Below are positions 7,456 to 15,885 of a stretch of 64,000 nucleotides of DNA, in pieces (position 1 is the first letter of the stretch; the number at the start of each line of letters is the position of its first letter). A program made the position numbers and the translations under genes. Source of the DNA: an uncultured Mediterraneibacter sp. Its GTDB lineage: Bacteria > Bacillota > Clostridia > Lachnospirales > Lachnospiraceae. The notes beneath the pieces were generated by a model, which was not told where the DNA came from, ran no database searches, and saw only the letters and a list, made by a program, of their open reading frames with translations. The DNA lies in contig CAKRDD010000007.1 of the NCBI GenBank assembly GCA_934309345.1, forward strand, positions 62,001 through 126,000. The letters are read 5' to 3'.

Positions 7456-7494
7456 TCACCAATCACATTACCAGTTATAATAACCTCAAAACAA

Positions 7495-7523
7495 AAGAGA
7501 ATCTGCCGCAGACAGATTCTCTT
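7495..7523 (-). terminator. Terminator after alaS
   Basis: On the minus strand AAGAGAATCTG pairs with CAGATTCTCTT around a seven-base loop, followed by TTGTTTT. It starts 11 bases after the alaS stop. Confidence 0.9.
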
Positions 7524-7533
7524 AACAAAAACT

Positions 7534-10173
7534 TTATTTAATCTGATCAGCCAGTGCTTCTTCTGCTTTTGCAAGTGCATCCGGGATTCCTGCTGGGTTC
7601 TTTCCACCTGCCTGAGCCATGTTCGGACGACCACCGCCGCCTCCGCCAACAAGACCTGCGATTGCTTTCACAAGATTTCCGGCATGTGCTCCCTGCTTCA
7701 TTGCTCCGTCTGTTGCTGTAGCCATCAGGCTTACTTTTCCGTCATTTCCTGATGCAAGTACAACCACACCTTCGCCAAGCTTCTCTTTGAGCTGGTCTCC
7801 AAGGTCACGAAGTCCATTCATATCAACACCATCAAGCTGTGCTGCAAGAAGCTTCACACCTTTTACTTCTTTCACCTGGTCAAGGATGTCTCCTGCTGCG
7901 CTCTGAGCCATCTTGCTCTTAAGACTCTCAACTTCTCCCTTCAGAGACTTGTTCTCTGCCTGAAGATGTGTGATCTTCTCTGCAAGATTCTCCGGAGTTG
8001 CTTTTACAAGCTGTGCTGCTTCTTTGAGAAGACGCTCCATCTCAGCATAGTAGTTCATAAGTCCTTCAGATGTCAGGGCTTCAATACGACGAACACCTGC
8101 TGCTACACCACTCTCAGAAATAATCTTCAACGCTGTGATCTCTGATGTATTCTTAACATGCGTACCACCACAGAATTCAACGGAGAATCCGCTCATATCT
8201 ACGACACGTACAACATCACCGTATTTCTCACCAAACAGAGCCTGTGCTCCTGTCTTTCTTGCTTCCTCGATTGGAAGGTTCTTTGTTACAACAGCAAGAG
8301 CATTTGCGATCTGCTCATTCACAATTTCTTCAACCTTCTTCAGTTCCTCAGGTGTTACTGCTGAGAAATGTGTAAAGTCAAAACGAAGTCTGTCTGCATT
8401 TACAAAAGATCCTGCCTGCTCTACATGGCTTCCAAGTACTGTACGAAGTGCTTTCTGAAGCAGATGTGTTGCGCTGTGGTTTCTCTCTGTAAGTGCACGG
8501 TTCTTTGCGTCAACTTCAAGAGTTACCGCATCACCGATCTTAATCATGCCTTTTACAACATGTCCTACATGTCCAACCTTTGTTCCTGCAAGGTGAATAC
8601 AATCTTCTACAACGAACTCTCCGTCAGCTGTACGGATCACACCCTTGTCAGCTTCCTGTCCACCCATTGTTGCATAGAATGGAGTCTGCTCAACGATGAT
8701 CGTTCCCTTCTCTCCGTCAGAAAGTGCATCAACAACCTCTGTCTCTGTTGTAAGAGCTGTAATCTTAGAATCAAATGTCAGATTGTCATATCCGACAAAT
8801 TCTGTCTCAAGTGCTGCATCCAGCTGATCGTATACAGAAACTTCTTTTCCTGTATAAGAATGAGTTCCGAATGTTCCTTCTGATTTTGCACGCTGTTCTT
8901 CCTGTGCTTTCTTGAATCCTTCCTCGTCATAAGTAAGACCCTTTTCTTCCAGGATCTCGCTTGTCAGGTCGATTGGGAATCCATAAGTATCATAAAGCTT
9001 AAATGCGTTCTCTCCGGAAAGAACTTTCTCTCCATTCTTCTCCATCTCAGCTTCCATATCCGCAAGGATTGCAAGTCCCTGATCGATTGTCTTATTGAAG
9101 TTCGCTTCTTCTTTCGCAATTACATTAAAGATAAACTCTTTCTTCTCTTCCAGCTCCGGATATCCATCCTTGGAACCTTCAATTACAGTTGTTGCAAGCT
9201 CTACAAGGAATGCTCCGTCAATTCCGAGCAGTTTTCCGTGACGGCATGCACGTCTTAACAGACGGCGGAGAACATATCCACGACCGCTGTTAGAAGGTAA
9301 GATACCATCAGAAACCATAAATGTTACGGAACGAATATGATCTGTAACAACACGCAGAGAAACATCTGTCTCATGATCTGTTCCGTACTGCTTGCCGGAG
9401 AGGTTACATACATGATCTCTCAGTGCTTTCATTGTATCGATATCAAACATGGAATCTACATCCTGTACGATACAGGCAAGACGCTCAAGTCCCATACCTG
9501 TATCAATGTTCTTCTGGATCAGATCTGTATAGTTTCCGTGTCCGTCGTTGTTGAACTGGCTGAATACGTTATTCCAGATCTCCATGTAACGGTCGCACTC
9601 ACATCCTACTGTACATCCCGGTTTTCCACATCCGTATTTTTCTCCACGGTCGTAGTAGATCTCAGAACATGGACCACATGGGCCTGAACCGTGCTCCCAG
9701 AAGTTATCTTCCTTACCAAAACGGAAGATTCGCTCTGCCGGAATTCCCATCTTCTTATTCCAGATTTCGAATGCTTCATCATCATCTTCATATACTGAAG
9801 GATATAATCTGTTCGGGTCAAGTCCTACAACTTCTGTAAGGAACTCCCAGGACCATTCGATTGCTTCATTCTTGAAATAATCTCCAAAAGAGAAGTTTCC
9901 AAGCATCTCAAAGAATGTACCGTGACGTGCTGTCTTACCGACATTCTCGATATCTCCTGTACGAATACATTTCTGACAGGTTGTCACTCTTCTTCTCGGC
10001 GGGATCTCCTGTCCTGTGAAATATGGTTTCAGCGGAGCCATTCCTGAATTGATCAGGAGAAGACTCTTATCATTATGTGGTACTAAAGAAAAGCTCTTCA
10101 TTGCAAGATGTCCCTTGCTCTCAAAGAACTCCAAAAACATTTTTCTTAATTGGTTTACTCCGTATGGCTGCAT
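7534..10173 (-). CDS. alaS: Alanyl-tRNA synthetase
   Basis: Attaches alanine to tRNA-Ala. At 879 residues it is full length. The N-terminal class II catalytic core starts MQPYGVNQLRKMFLEFFESKGH. The editing domain has HSATHLLQKAL (about residue 565-575) and CGGTH (about 666-670), the zinc-binding editing motifs. The C-terminal C-Ala domain has a coiled-coil region and the Gly-rich GGGGGGRPNMAQAGG. AGGAGG lies eight bases before the ATG. A promoter at 10215-10243 sits within the short gap to the hydrogenase gene. No T-box leader is present in the roughly 40 transcribed bases upstream. Confidence 0.98.
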   Translation of the reverse strand: MQPYGVNQLRKMFLEFFESKGHLAMKSFSLVPHNDKSLLLINSGMAPLKPYFTGQEIPPRRRVTTCQKCIRTGDIENVGKTARHGTFFEMLGNFSFGDYFKNEAIEWSWEFLTEVVGLDPNRLYPSVYEDDDEAFEIWNKKMGIPAERIFRFGKEDNFWEHGSGPCGPCSEIYYDRGEKYGCGKPGCTVGCECDRYMEIWNNVFSQFNNDGHGNYTDLIQKNIDTGMGLERLACIVQDVDSMFDIDTMKALRDHVCNLSGKQYGTDHETDVSLRVVTDHIRSVTFMVSDGILPSNSGRGYVLRRLLRRACRHGKLLGIDGAFLVELATTVIEGSKDGYPELEEKKEFIFNVIAKEEANFNKTIDQGLAILADMEAEMEKNGEKVLSGENAFKLYDTYGFPIDLTSEILEEKGLTYDEEGFKKAQEEQRAKSEGTFGTHSYTGKEVSVYDQLDAALETEFVGYDNLTFDSKITALTTETEVVDALSDGEKGTIIVEQTPFYATMGGQEADKGVIRTADGEFVVEDCIHLAGTKVGHVGHVVKGMIKIGDAVTLEVDAKNRALTERNHSATHLLQKALRTVLGSHVEQAGSFVNADRLRFDFTHFSAVTPEELKKVEEIVNEQIANALAVVTKNLPIEEARKTGAQALFGEKYGDVVRVVDMSGFSVEFCGGTHVKNTSEITALKIISESGVAAGVRRIEALTSEGLMNYYAEMERLLKEAAQLVKATPENLAEKITHLQAENKSLKGEVESLKSKMAQSAAGDILDQVKEVKGVKLLAAQLDGVDMNGLRDLGDQLKEKLGEGVVVLASGNDGKVSLMATATDGAMKQGAHAGNLVKAIAGLVGGGGGGRPNMAQAGGKNPAGIPDALAKAEEALADQIK

Positions 10174-10214
10174 ACATCCATCCTCCTCTTTCGCTCATAA
10201 AAAGCCTATTTTGT

Positions 10215-10243
10215 AATATACCACAACAGCCTCCGTTTGTAAA
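10215..10243 (-). promoter_or_regulatory. alaS: Promoter of alaS
   Basis: Minus strand TTTACA (10243-10238), 17-base spacer, TATATT (10220-10215). The -35 box lies in the loop of the hairpin that follows the hydrogenase gene. Confidence 0.65.
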
Positions 10244-10251
10244 GCGGAGGC
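10229..10251 (-). terminator. Hairpin after the hydrogenase gene (weak terminator)
   Basis: GCCTCCG pairs with CGGAGGC around a nine-base loop, 23 bases after the hydrogenase stop on the minus strand. The following TGTTGTGG is T-rich but interrupted, so termination is probably incomplete. The stem overlaps the alaS promoter spacer. Confidence 0.45.
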
Positions 10252-10273
10252 CGGTTATTATCCTTATATTTAA

Positions 10274-11785
10274 TTATTTCAGTTCAATTTCTTCCAGTTC
10301 TTTCGGTGGAAGTGCCCTGCTTGAGTTCTTAACATAAGCTGCAACATCCTTCTTCGCAGTCGGGATCGGAATATTCGTTCCTGCTCCGGCAACACAGCCG
10401 CCAGGACATCCCATACCCTCGATCAGGCATCCGTTCATTCTTCCGGCTTTGGCAAGTGTCAGGATCTTCTTACATTCTGCCAGACCTTCCGCATGTTCGA
10501 TATTTACCTGTGTTCCAGGGTAGTACTCGTTAATACATTCTTCGATTGCCTTTGCAACTCCTCCTGCACAGGCGTATCCACGTCCGGCTCCTGTTGCATC
10601 ATGGAAAGAAGACTCTGCCTCATAAGCTGTCAGATCAATTCCCTTCGCATCAAACATTGCCTGCAATTCTTCAAATGTAACAACGAAATCCACATCACTT
10701 CTCACAGTACGTCTGGAAGCCTCCAGCTTCTTCGCTGCACAAGGTCCGATAAATACAACCTTTGCATTCGGATGTTCCTGTTTGATCGTTCGTGCTGTTG
10801 CAACCATCGGAGTCAGTTCCTGTGAGATCTGATCGATCAGATCCGGGAAGAACTTCTTCGCAAGCATTGCCCAGGATGGACAGCAGGATGTCAGAAGGAA
10901 TGGAAGTTCTCCGGTTGTCACTTTATTCACATAATGATGTGCTTCCGCAATTGCTCCGATATCCGCTCCGAGAGCAACCTCATATGTCTCAGAAAATCCA
11001 AGTTCTTCAAGAGCCGCCTTGAAATTTCTCACATTGATGTTCGGTCCGAACTGACCTACAAATGCCGGTGCCACCTCAGCTACGATCTCTTCACCTTCTG
11101 AAAGTGCACGCGCCAGCTGGAAGATCTGAGACTTGTCAGAAATCGCACCAAACGGGCAGCTTACCATACACATTCCACAGGAAACGCATTTGTCAGCATC
11201 AATATAAGCACGTCCTAATTTATCCGATGTGATTGCATTCACTCCACAAGCTTTCTTGCAAGGACGTTCTTTCTTGGCAATCGCATCGTATGGACAGACA
11301 GATTTACACTTTCCACACTTGATACATTTATCCTGATCGATAAAGGATTTTCCATTCACCATGGAAATAGCACCTCTTGGACAGACTTCCTGACAAGGAT
11401 GTGCAAGGCAGCCCTTACATATATTGCTGACCTCGTATTTATTCTCCTCACAACTCTCGCAGCCTGACGGAATCACCTGCATAAGCGGCGGCTCATAGTA
11501 TTTCTCAGAAATATTACTTGCCTCAACTCCGGCTGTCAAGTGGACCGGCTTATTCTCCGGACGAAGGGAAAGTCCCATTGCAAGACGGAGTCTTTCTCTT
11601 ACAACCGCTCTTGCACGATAAATGCTCTCACGGTATTTCACTTCAGAATCTTCTCCAACGATTTCATATGGAATTGCTTCCATATCTGCTACCAATGTCT
11701 CTGCATTTGCTTTAAATCCAAGCTTGGCAACTTCTGTAAATACTTGTCTGCGGATTGCACGGACCGGTGTCTGTAATCCTCTCAT
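10274..11785 (-). CDS. [FeFe] hydrogenase, monomeric, group-B-like
   Basis: Catalyses reversible proton reduction with ferredoxin in fermentative metabolism. In 503 residues it has N-terminal ferredoxin-type clusters (cysteines at about 109-135, 154-164 and 200-210), then the H-cluster domain with L1 TSCCPSW (299-305), L2 IGPCAAKKLE (about 346-355) and L3 EGMGCPGGC (456-464). GPC instead of MPC in L2 and GMGCPGGC in L3 are the pattern I associate with group B enzymes of Clostridia. The physiological role is less clear than for group A. It lies downstream of metH, separated by a 31-bp palindrome that comes just before its ribosome-binding site (AGGAGG). No maturase genes are in the window. Confidence 0.92.
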   Translation of the reverse strand: MRGLQTPVRAIRRQVFTEVAKLGFKANAETLVADMEAIPYEIVGEDSEVKYRESIYRARAVVRERLRLAMGLSLRPENKPVHLTAGVEASNISEKYYEPPLMQVIPSGCESCEENKYEVSNICKGCLAHPCQEVCPRGAISMVNGKSFIDQDKCIKCGKCKSVCPYDAIAKKERPCKKACGVNAITSDKLGRAYIDADKCVSCGMCMVSCPFGAISDKSQIFQLARALSEGEEIVAEVAPAFVGQFGPNINVRNFKAALEELGFSETYEVALGADIGAIAEAHHYVNKVTTGELPFLLTSCCPSWAMLAKKFFPDLIDQISQELTPMVATARTIKQEHPNAKVVFIGPCAAKKLEASRRTVRSDVDFVVTFEELQAMFDAKGIDLTAYEAESSFHDATGAGRGYACAGGVAKAIEECINEYYPGTQVNIEHAEGLAECKKILTLAKAGRMNGCLIEGMGCPGGCVAGAGTNIPIPTAKKDVAAYVKNSSRALPPKELEEIELK

Positions 11786-11810
11786 TTTTGATCTCCTCCT
11801 TTTCAGAAAC

Positions 11811-11841
11811 GTTGCTGTTCACACAATATGTGACCAGCAAC
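11811..11841 (-). repeat. 31-bp palindrome upstream of the hydrogenase gene
   Basis: On the minus strand GTTGCTG-g-TCACA and TGTGA-a-CAGCAAC pair around a short centre. It lies between the metH stop and the hydrogenase ribosome-binding site and belongs with the related elements at 1003-1028 and 41234-41269. No T-run follows, so it is not a standard terminator. Confidence 0.6.
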
Positions 11842-11851
11842 ATATCTATTT

Positions 11852-14248
11852 CTATTCTTCAGTTCCAAAAACTCTCTGTGCATAATGAACGGACTGCATG
11901 GCATCTTTGCCATAAAAATCAGCCCCTATCATATCTGCATAGTCCTGATTCAGTACAGCGCCTCCTACCATCACAAGACAATCCGGAGCTTTCTCCCTAA
12001 GCTGTTTGATTGTCTCTTCCATACTCACGACGGTTGTAGTCATCAGCGCGCTCAGTCCCACCAGATGAATATCCTGCTCAAGTACTGTATCAACGATTGT
12101 CTCCGGCGGAACATCCTTTCCAAGATCGATCACATCAAAGCTATAGTTTTCAAGCAGAACCTTCACGATATTTTTACCAATATCATGGATATCCCCTTTT
12201 ACTGTCGCAAGAATGATCTTTCCTTTCTTCTCCTGCACTTCTCCACTGCTATCCATTTTCTCTTTGAGTACTGCAAACGCTGTCTTGGCTGCCTCTGCGC
12301 TCATCAGAAGCTGCGGAAGGAAAACTGTTCCTTTCTCAAAACCTTCACCTACTGTATTCAAAGCAGGGATCAGCTCTTCATTAATGATCTCAAGTCCGTC
12401 TTTCTCCTGGATCATCTCAGATGTAATGCTGTTCGCCTCTTCACGAAGTCCTCTCTCAATTGCGTTTTTCAGTGTCATCTTGTGAGCTGAACCTGTTGCT
12501 GAGACCGGAGCTGTTCCCGGCTGCTGTGCATATTTATTAATATAGTTCTCACAGTTGCTATCCAGATTCATCAACGCATGGTATGCATACCATGCCTTCA
12601 TCATATCTTCTGAATTCGGGTTGATGATTCCAACACTCAGACCATTCTGCATTGCCATCGTATAGAAGATGGAGTTTACGATTGGTCTGCTTGGAAGTCC
12701 AAAAGAAATATTGGATACTCCCAGCACAGTACAAACTCCGACTTCATCACGGAGTCTGCGAAGTGTCTCAAGTGTCACTTTCGCACCTTCCGGTTCTGAA
12801 CTGATTGTCATTGCCAGGGCATCAATTACAATATCTTTCTTCTCGATACCGTATTTTGCAGCCTCTGCAATGATCTTCTTCGCAATCTGTACACGGCCCT
12901 CGGCTGTTGCCGGGATTCCGTCTTCATCCAGTGCCAGGCCGATCACAACACCGCCATACTTCTGGATCAGTGGGAATACAGCATCCATTGATTCCTGCTT
13001 TCCACTGACTGAATTGACCATCGCCTTACCATTGTAAATGCGAAGTGCATTCTCCATCGCAACGGTATCAACGGTGTCAATCTGAAGCGGAAGGTTCGTC
13101 ACACTCTGAAGTTCCTGGACAACTTCCTTCATTAACGAAGGCTCATCAATATCCGGAAGTCCGACATTCACATCCAGAATATGTGCACCGTTATCCTGCT
13201 GTGCGATTCCCTCTTTTAAAATATAATCAAGATCATGCTCTTTGAGAGCCTGTTTAAAACGTTTCTTTCCTGTCGGATTGATACGCTCTCCGATGATCTT
13301 TGATCCTGTTCCAAGGAACACGCTCTGACCATAAGAAGAAACTACCGTATAGTTTTTCTTTTCAACAGGTTTCACCGGAATATCCTTACACTGTTTTACC
13401 ATCTCTGCAATATGCTCCGGGGTTGTTCCGCAGCATCCACCGATCACAACTGCTCCAAGATCAACAACGTGACGCATAACAGAAGCAAACTCTTCCGGAG
13501 AAACATCGTAATAAGTTTCTCCGTCTTTCTGCTTCGGAAGACCTGCGTTTGGCTTTACGATTACAGGTACAGAGGAGTATTTCATGATCTGCTCCAGGAT
13601 CGGCAGCATCTGCTCCGGTCCCATTCCACAGTTGATTCCGAGTGCATCGATCCTTAATCCTTCAAGCATTGCCACAACAGACGGAACATCTGCTCCGGTC
13701 AGCAGCTTTCCACGCTCGTCAAAAATCGTTGTCGCGAAAACCGGAAGGGATGTATTCTCTTTCGCTGCAAGCACTGCTGCCTTCAGTTCATAAGTGTCAC
13801 TCATGGTCTCAATATGGATCAGATCCGCACCGGCTTTCTCTCCGAGGATCATGACTTCTTTGAATGTCTCATATGCTGTCTCAAAATCCAGATCACCCAT
13901 TGGTTTCAGAAGCTTTCCTGTTGGTCCTACGTCCAGTGCTGTGTAGATTCTTCTTCCACTACCTGCCTCTTCAGCCGCATCCTTCACATGCTTGATTGCA
14001 AGACGGATAATTTCTTCCAGCGGAAAATCATCGCAATGGAATTTCAATGCATTCGCTCCAAATGTATTCGCAAGCACGATATCACTTCCTGCTGAAATAT
14101 ATTGTTTGTGAATGTTCCTGATCTCATCCGCATGTGTAACATTCCATGTCTCCGGTAACTCTCCCGGCTGAAGTCCCTTTGCCTGAAGCAAGGTTCCCAT
14201 TCCGCCGTCAAAATATAATAACTCTTTTCCCAGGCGTTCTCGTATCAT
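11852..14248 (-). CDS. metH: Methionine synthase, cobalamin-dependent, without reactivation domain
   Basis: Transfers a methyl group from methyltetrahydrofolate through cobalamin to homocysteine. The 798 residues show the homocysteine-binding barrel with zinc ligands (INCGM about residue 208 and GGCCGTTPEHI about 275-285), the pterin-binding domain starting near GERINPTGKKRF, the B12 cap helices, and the cobalamin-binding motif DIHDIG with axial His at about 688. It ends after the B12 domain, about 400 residues shorter than E. coli MetH. The missing reactivation domain is encoded as the separate protein upstream (14284-14946), and metF precedes both, so the three work as one module. Confidence 0.96.
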   Translation of the reverse strand: MIRERLGKELLYFDGGMGTLLQAKGLQPGELPETWNVTHADEIRNIHKQYISAGSDIVLANTFGANALKFHCDDFPLEEIIRLAIKHVKDAAEEAGSGRRIYTALDVGPTGKLLKPMGDLDFETAYETFKEVMILGEKAGADLIHIETMSDTYELKAAVLAAKENTSLPVFATTIFDERGKLLTGADVPSVVAMLEGLRIDALGINCGMGPEQMLPILEQIMKYSSVPVIVKPNAGLPKQKDGETYYDVSPEEFASVMRHVVDLGAVVIGGCCGTTPEHIAEMVKQCKDIPVKPVEKKNYTVVSSYGQSVFLGTGSKIIGERINPTGKKRFKQALKEHDLDYILKEGIAQQDNGAHILDVNVGLPDIDEPSLMKEVVQELQSVTNLPLQIDTVDTVAMENALRIYNGKAMVNSVSGKQESMDAVFPLIQKYGGVVIGLALDEDGIPATAEGRVQIAKKIIAEAAKYGIEKKDIVIDALAMTISSEPEGAKVTLETLRRLRDEVGVCTVLGVSNISFGLPSRPIVNSIFYTMAMQNGLSVGIINPNSEDMMKAWYAYHALMNLDSNCENYINKYAQQPGTAPVSATGSAHKMTLKNAIERGLREEANSITSEMIQEKDGLEIINEELIPALNTVGEGFEKGTVFLPQLLMSAEAAKTAFAVLKEKMDSSGEVQEKKGKIILATVKGDIHDIGKNIVKVLLENYSFDVIDLGKDVPPETIVDTVLEQDIHLVGLSALMTTTVVSMEETIKQLREKAPDCLVMVGGAVLNQDYADMIGADFYGKDAMQSVHYAQRVFGTEE

Positions 14249-14283
14249 CTTCTTGTATCAATCCTTCCTCTCTTATCTCTTGC

Positions 14284-14946
14284 TTATCGTCGGTATTCAC
14301 AATCTTTTTTTGTACAAACCTCACATCCTGAGATTGGACATCTATCCTTCTGTGTACTGATTCCAATTACTGCTGTTACCGACTTTGTTGGTGTCATCAT
14401 AAAGCTGTCTGTCAAAGTCAGCCCAATTGTCTTTGCACAATTTAACATTCTTACAATTGGTTCCTGATAACAGATATCAAAATCTCCATATCCGGGACTG
14501 AATCTCGGTCTTAAATACAAATGTTCTTCTTCAAGCTCTGCTGCAATCTTCTTCTGGCACTCATCACAATATTCTTCCAGCATTGCCGCTGCACAGGACT
14601 GCAAGACAACTGCTCTTGCCATATCCGTCAGAGAAATCCTGCGCATCAGCCGGTCAACTCCGGCACCAAGGGTTGCTCCAAAAAGAACAACCTGACGGCA
14701 TCCTTTCAGATTTCTGCTCAGGCTCTTGCTTTGAATCTCCATCTGTCCAATAACCAGTCTTCCATCTTCTGTATGATTCAGGTCAAAAATTTGGCAGATG
14801 GACTTAGGCCCTGCTTCCTGTTCCAGATCTGTGAAAGACTGCTGGATCAGTTCCAAGGTTCGCTCATCTGCCTCATTTCTTCCAAATCCCAGATAACGAA
14901 CTGCTTCACGTACTCTCTTCTCTGTCTCTATCATCTGGTCATCCAC
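14284..14946 (-). CDS. Stand-alone MetH reactivation (AdoMet-binding) domain protein
   Basis: A 220-residue protein matching the vitamin B12-dependent methionine synthase activation domain. It binds S-adenosylmethionine so that oxidised cobalamin on MetH can be re-methylated. The AdoMet-binding region is seen as RPRFSPGYGDFDI (about residues 147-159), and the C-terminus carries a cysteine cluster (CPISGCEVCTKKDC). The GTG at 14946 lies four bases after metF, with an ATG at codon 5 as an alternative. Neither has a strong ribosome-binding site, so coupling to metF is likely. Next comes metH, 35 bases on. Confidence 0.88.
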   Translation of the reverse strand: MDDQMIETEKRVREAVRYLGFGRNEADERTLELIQQSFTDLEQEAGPKSICQIFDLNHTEDGRLVIGQMEIQSKSLSRNLKGCRQVVLFGATLGAGVDRLMRRISLTDMARAVVLQSCAAAMLEEYCDECQKKIAAELEEEHLYLRPRFSPGYGDFDICYQEPIVRMLNCAKTIGLTLTDSFMMTPTKSVTAVIGISTQKDRCPISGCEVCTKKDCEYRR

Positions 14947-14950
14947 TTTC

Positions 14951-15820
14951 TTAACACTTGATAATCTCGGAAAGATTATTCATGATCGCAATTGCGATCT
15001 CCGGCTTATTCATAGAATAAATATGAATATTATTCACACCATTCGCAAGAAGGTCAATAATCTGATCTGTCGCATAGGCGATTCCTGCCTGCTTCATCGC
15101 CTCCGGAGAACTTCCGAAGCGATCCAGTATTGCAAGAAATCTTCTTGGGAATACAGTTCCTGAAAGCTCCTGGCTGCGTTTCATCTGCGTAGCGCTTGTG
15201 ATCGGCATGATTCCCGGCAGAACCGGAACCGTGATTCCTGCTTCTCTGATTCTATACAGGAAATTATAATGGATATCATTATCAAAGAACATCTGTGTTG
15301 TAAGGAAATCAACTCCACTGTCCACTTTCTGTTTCAGATAACGGATATCATCCTCTTTATGTTCCTGCTCCACATGTCCTTCCGGATAACATGCTGCACC
15401 AATACAGAAATCCCCATGTTTTTTGATCTCCTGTACCAGTTCATAAGCATAATGGAAACGGTCTCCATCAGGGAACGTCATGCCTTCCGGAATATCTCCG
15501 CGTAAAGCGAGAATATTCTCGATTCCATGAGCCTTCAGGTTCTCAATTACCTCTCCAACTTCTTCTTTTGTAGATGAAGCACATGTCAGATGTGCAAGAC
15601 TCATTACTCCAAGATCGTCCTTAATATGGGATGCGATCTTCGCTGTGTTCTTGCTTGTTCCTCCGCCGGCTCCATAGGTTACGCTGATATAAGATGGATT
15701 TAATTTGGCAATCTCGTCTGTTGCTGATAATACTTTGTCAAATCCCGCATCTGTCTTCGGCGGAAACACCTCAAAAGAAATGTGAATCCCTTTCTGGTTC
15801 AGTTTGTCAATAATTTTCAT
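14951..15820 (-). CDS. metF: Methylenetetrahydrofolate reductase
   Basis: Reduces 5,10-methylene-THF to 5-methyl-THF, the methyl donor for the MetH pair downstream. The 289 residues form one TIM barrel. Typical parts are SFEVFPPKTDAG near the start, SVTYGAGGGTSKNTA, LAHLTCASSTKEE, LALRGDIPEG, and DFLTTQMFFDN. It is the first gene of the metF / activation / metH group. No SAM riboswitch fits in the 65 bases separating it from glgA. That gap instead contains a short run of GAGTAAY-type repeats. Confidence 0.96.
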   Translation of the reverse strand: MKIIDKLNQKGIHISFEVFPPKTDAGFDKVLSATDEIAKLNPSYISVTYGAGGGTSKNTAKIASHIKDDLGVMSLAHLTCASSTKEEVGEVIENLKAHGIENILALRGDIPEGMTFPDGDRFHYAYELVQEIKKHGDFCIGAACYPEGHVEQEHKEDDIRYLKQKVDSGVDFLTTQMFFDNDIHYNFLYRIREAGITVPVLPGIMPITSATQMKRSQELSGTVFPRRFLAILDRFGSSPEAMKQAGIAYATDQIIDLLANGVNNIHIYSMNKPEIAIAIMNNLSEIIKC

Positions 15821-15826
15821 TGGGTC

Positions 15827-15874
15827 TGTTACTCCTTGCTTTTGTGTTACTCTGGTATTACTCTTGTGTTACTT
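15827..15874. repeat. Short degenerate repeats between glgA and metF
   Basis: On the plus strand TTACTC or TTACTT recurs five times in 48 bases, three copies in a near-11-bp rhythm (GTTACTC tggTATTACTC ttgTGTTACTT). Part of it resembles the hairpin element at 41234. No clear fold or terminator. Confidence 0.3.
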
Positions 15875-15885
15875 ATTACTTTTCA

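Noticed and set aside
10174..10273. T-box leader for alaS
   Set aside because: The region between hydrogenase and alaS is only 100 bases, with a promoter near the middle. No room for a T-box.
15821..15885. SAM riboswitch before metF
   Set aside because: Only 65 bases lie between glgA and metF, and they show short repeats without the S-box folds.
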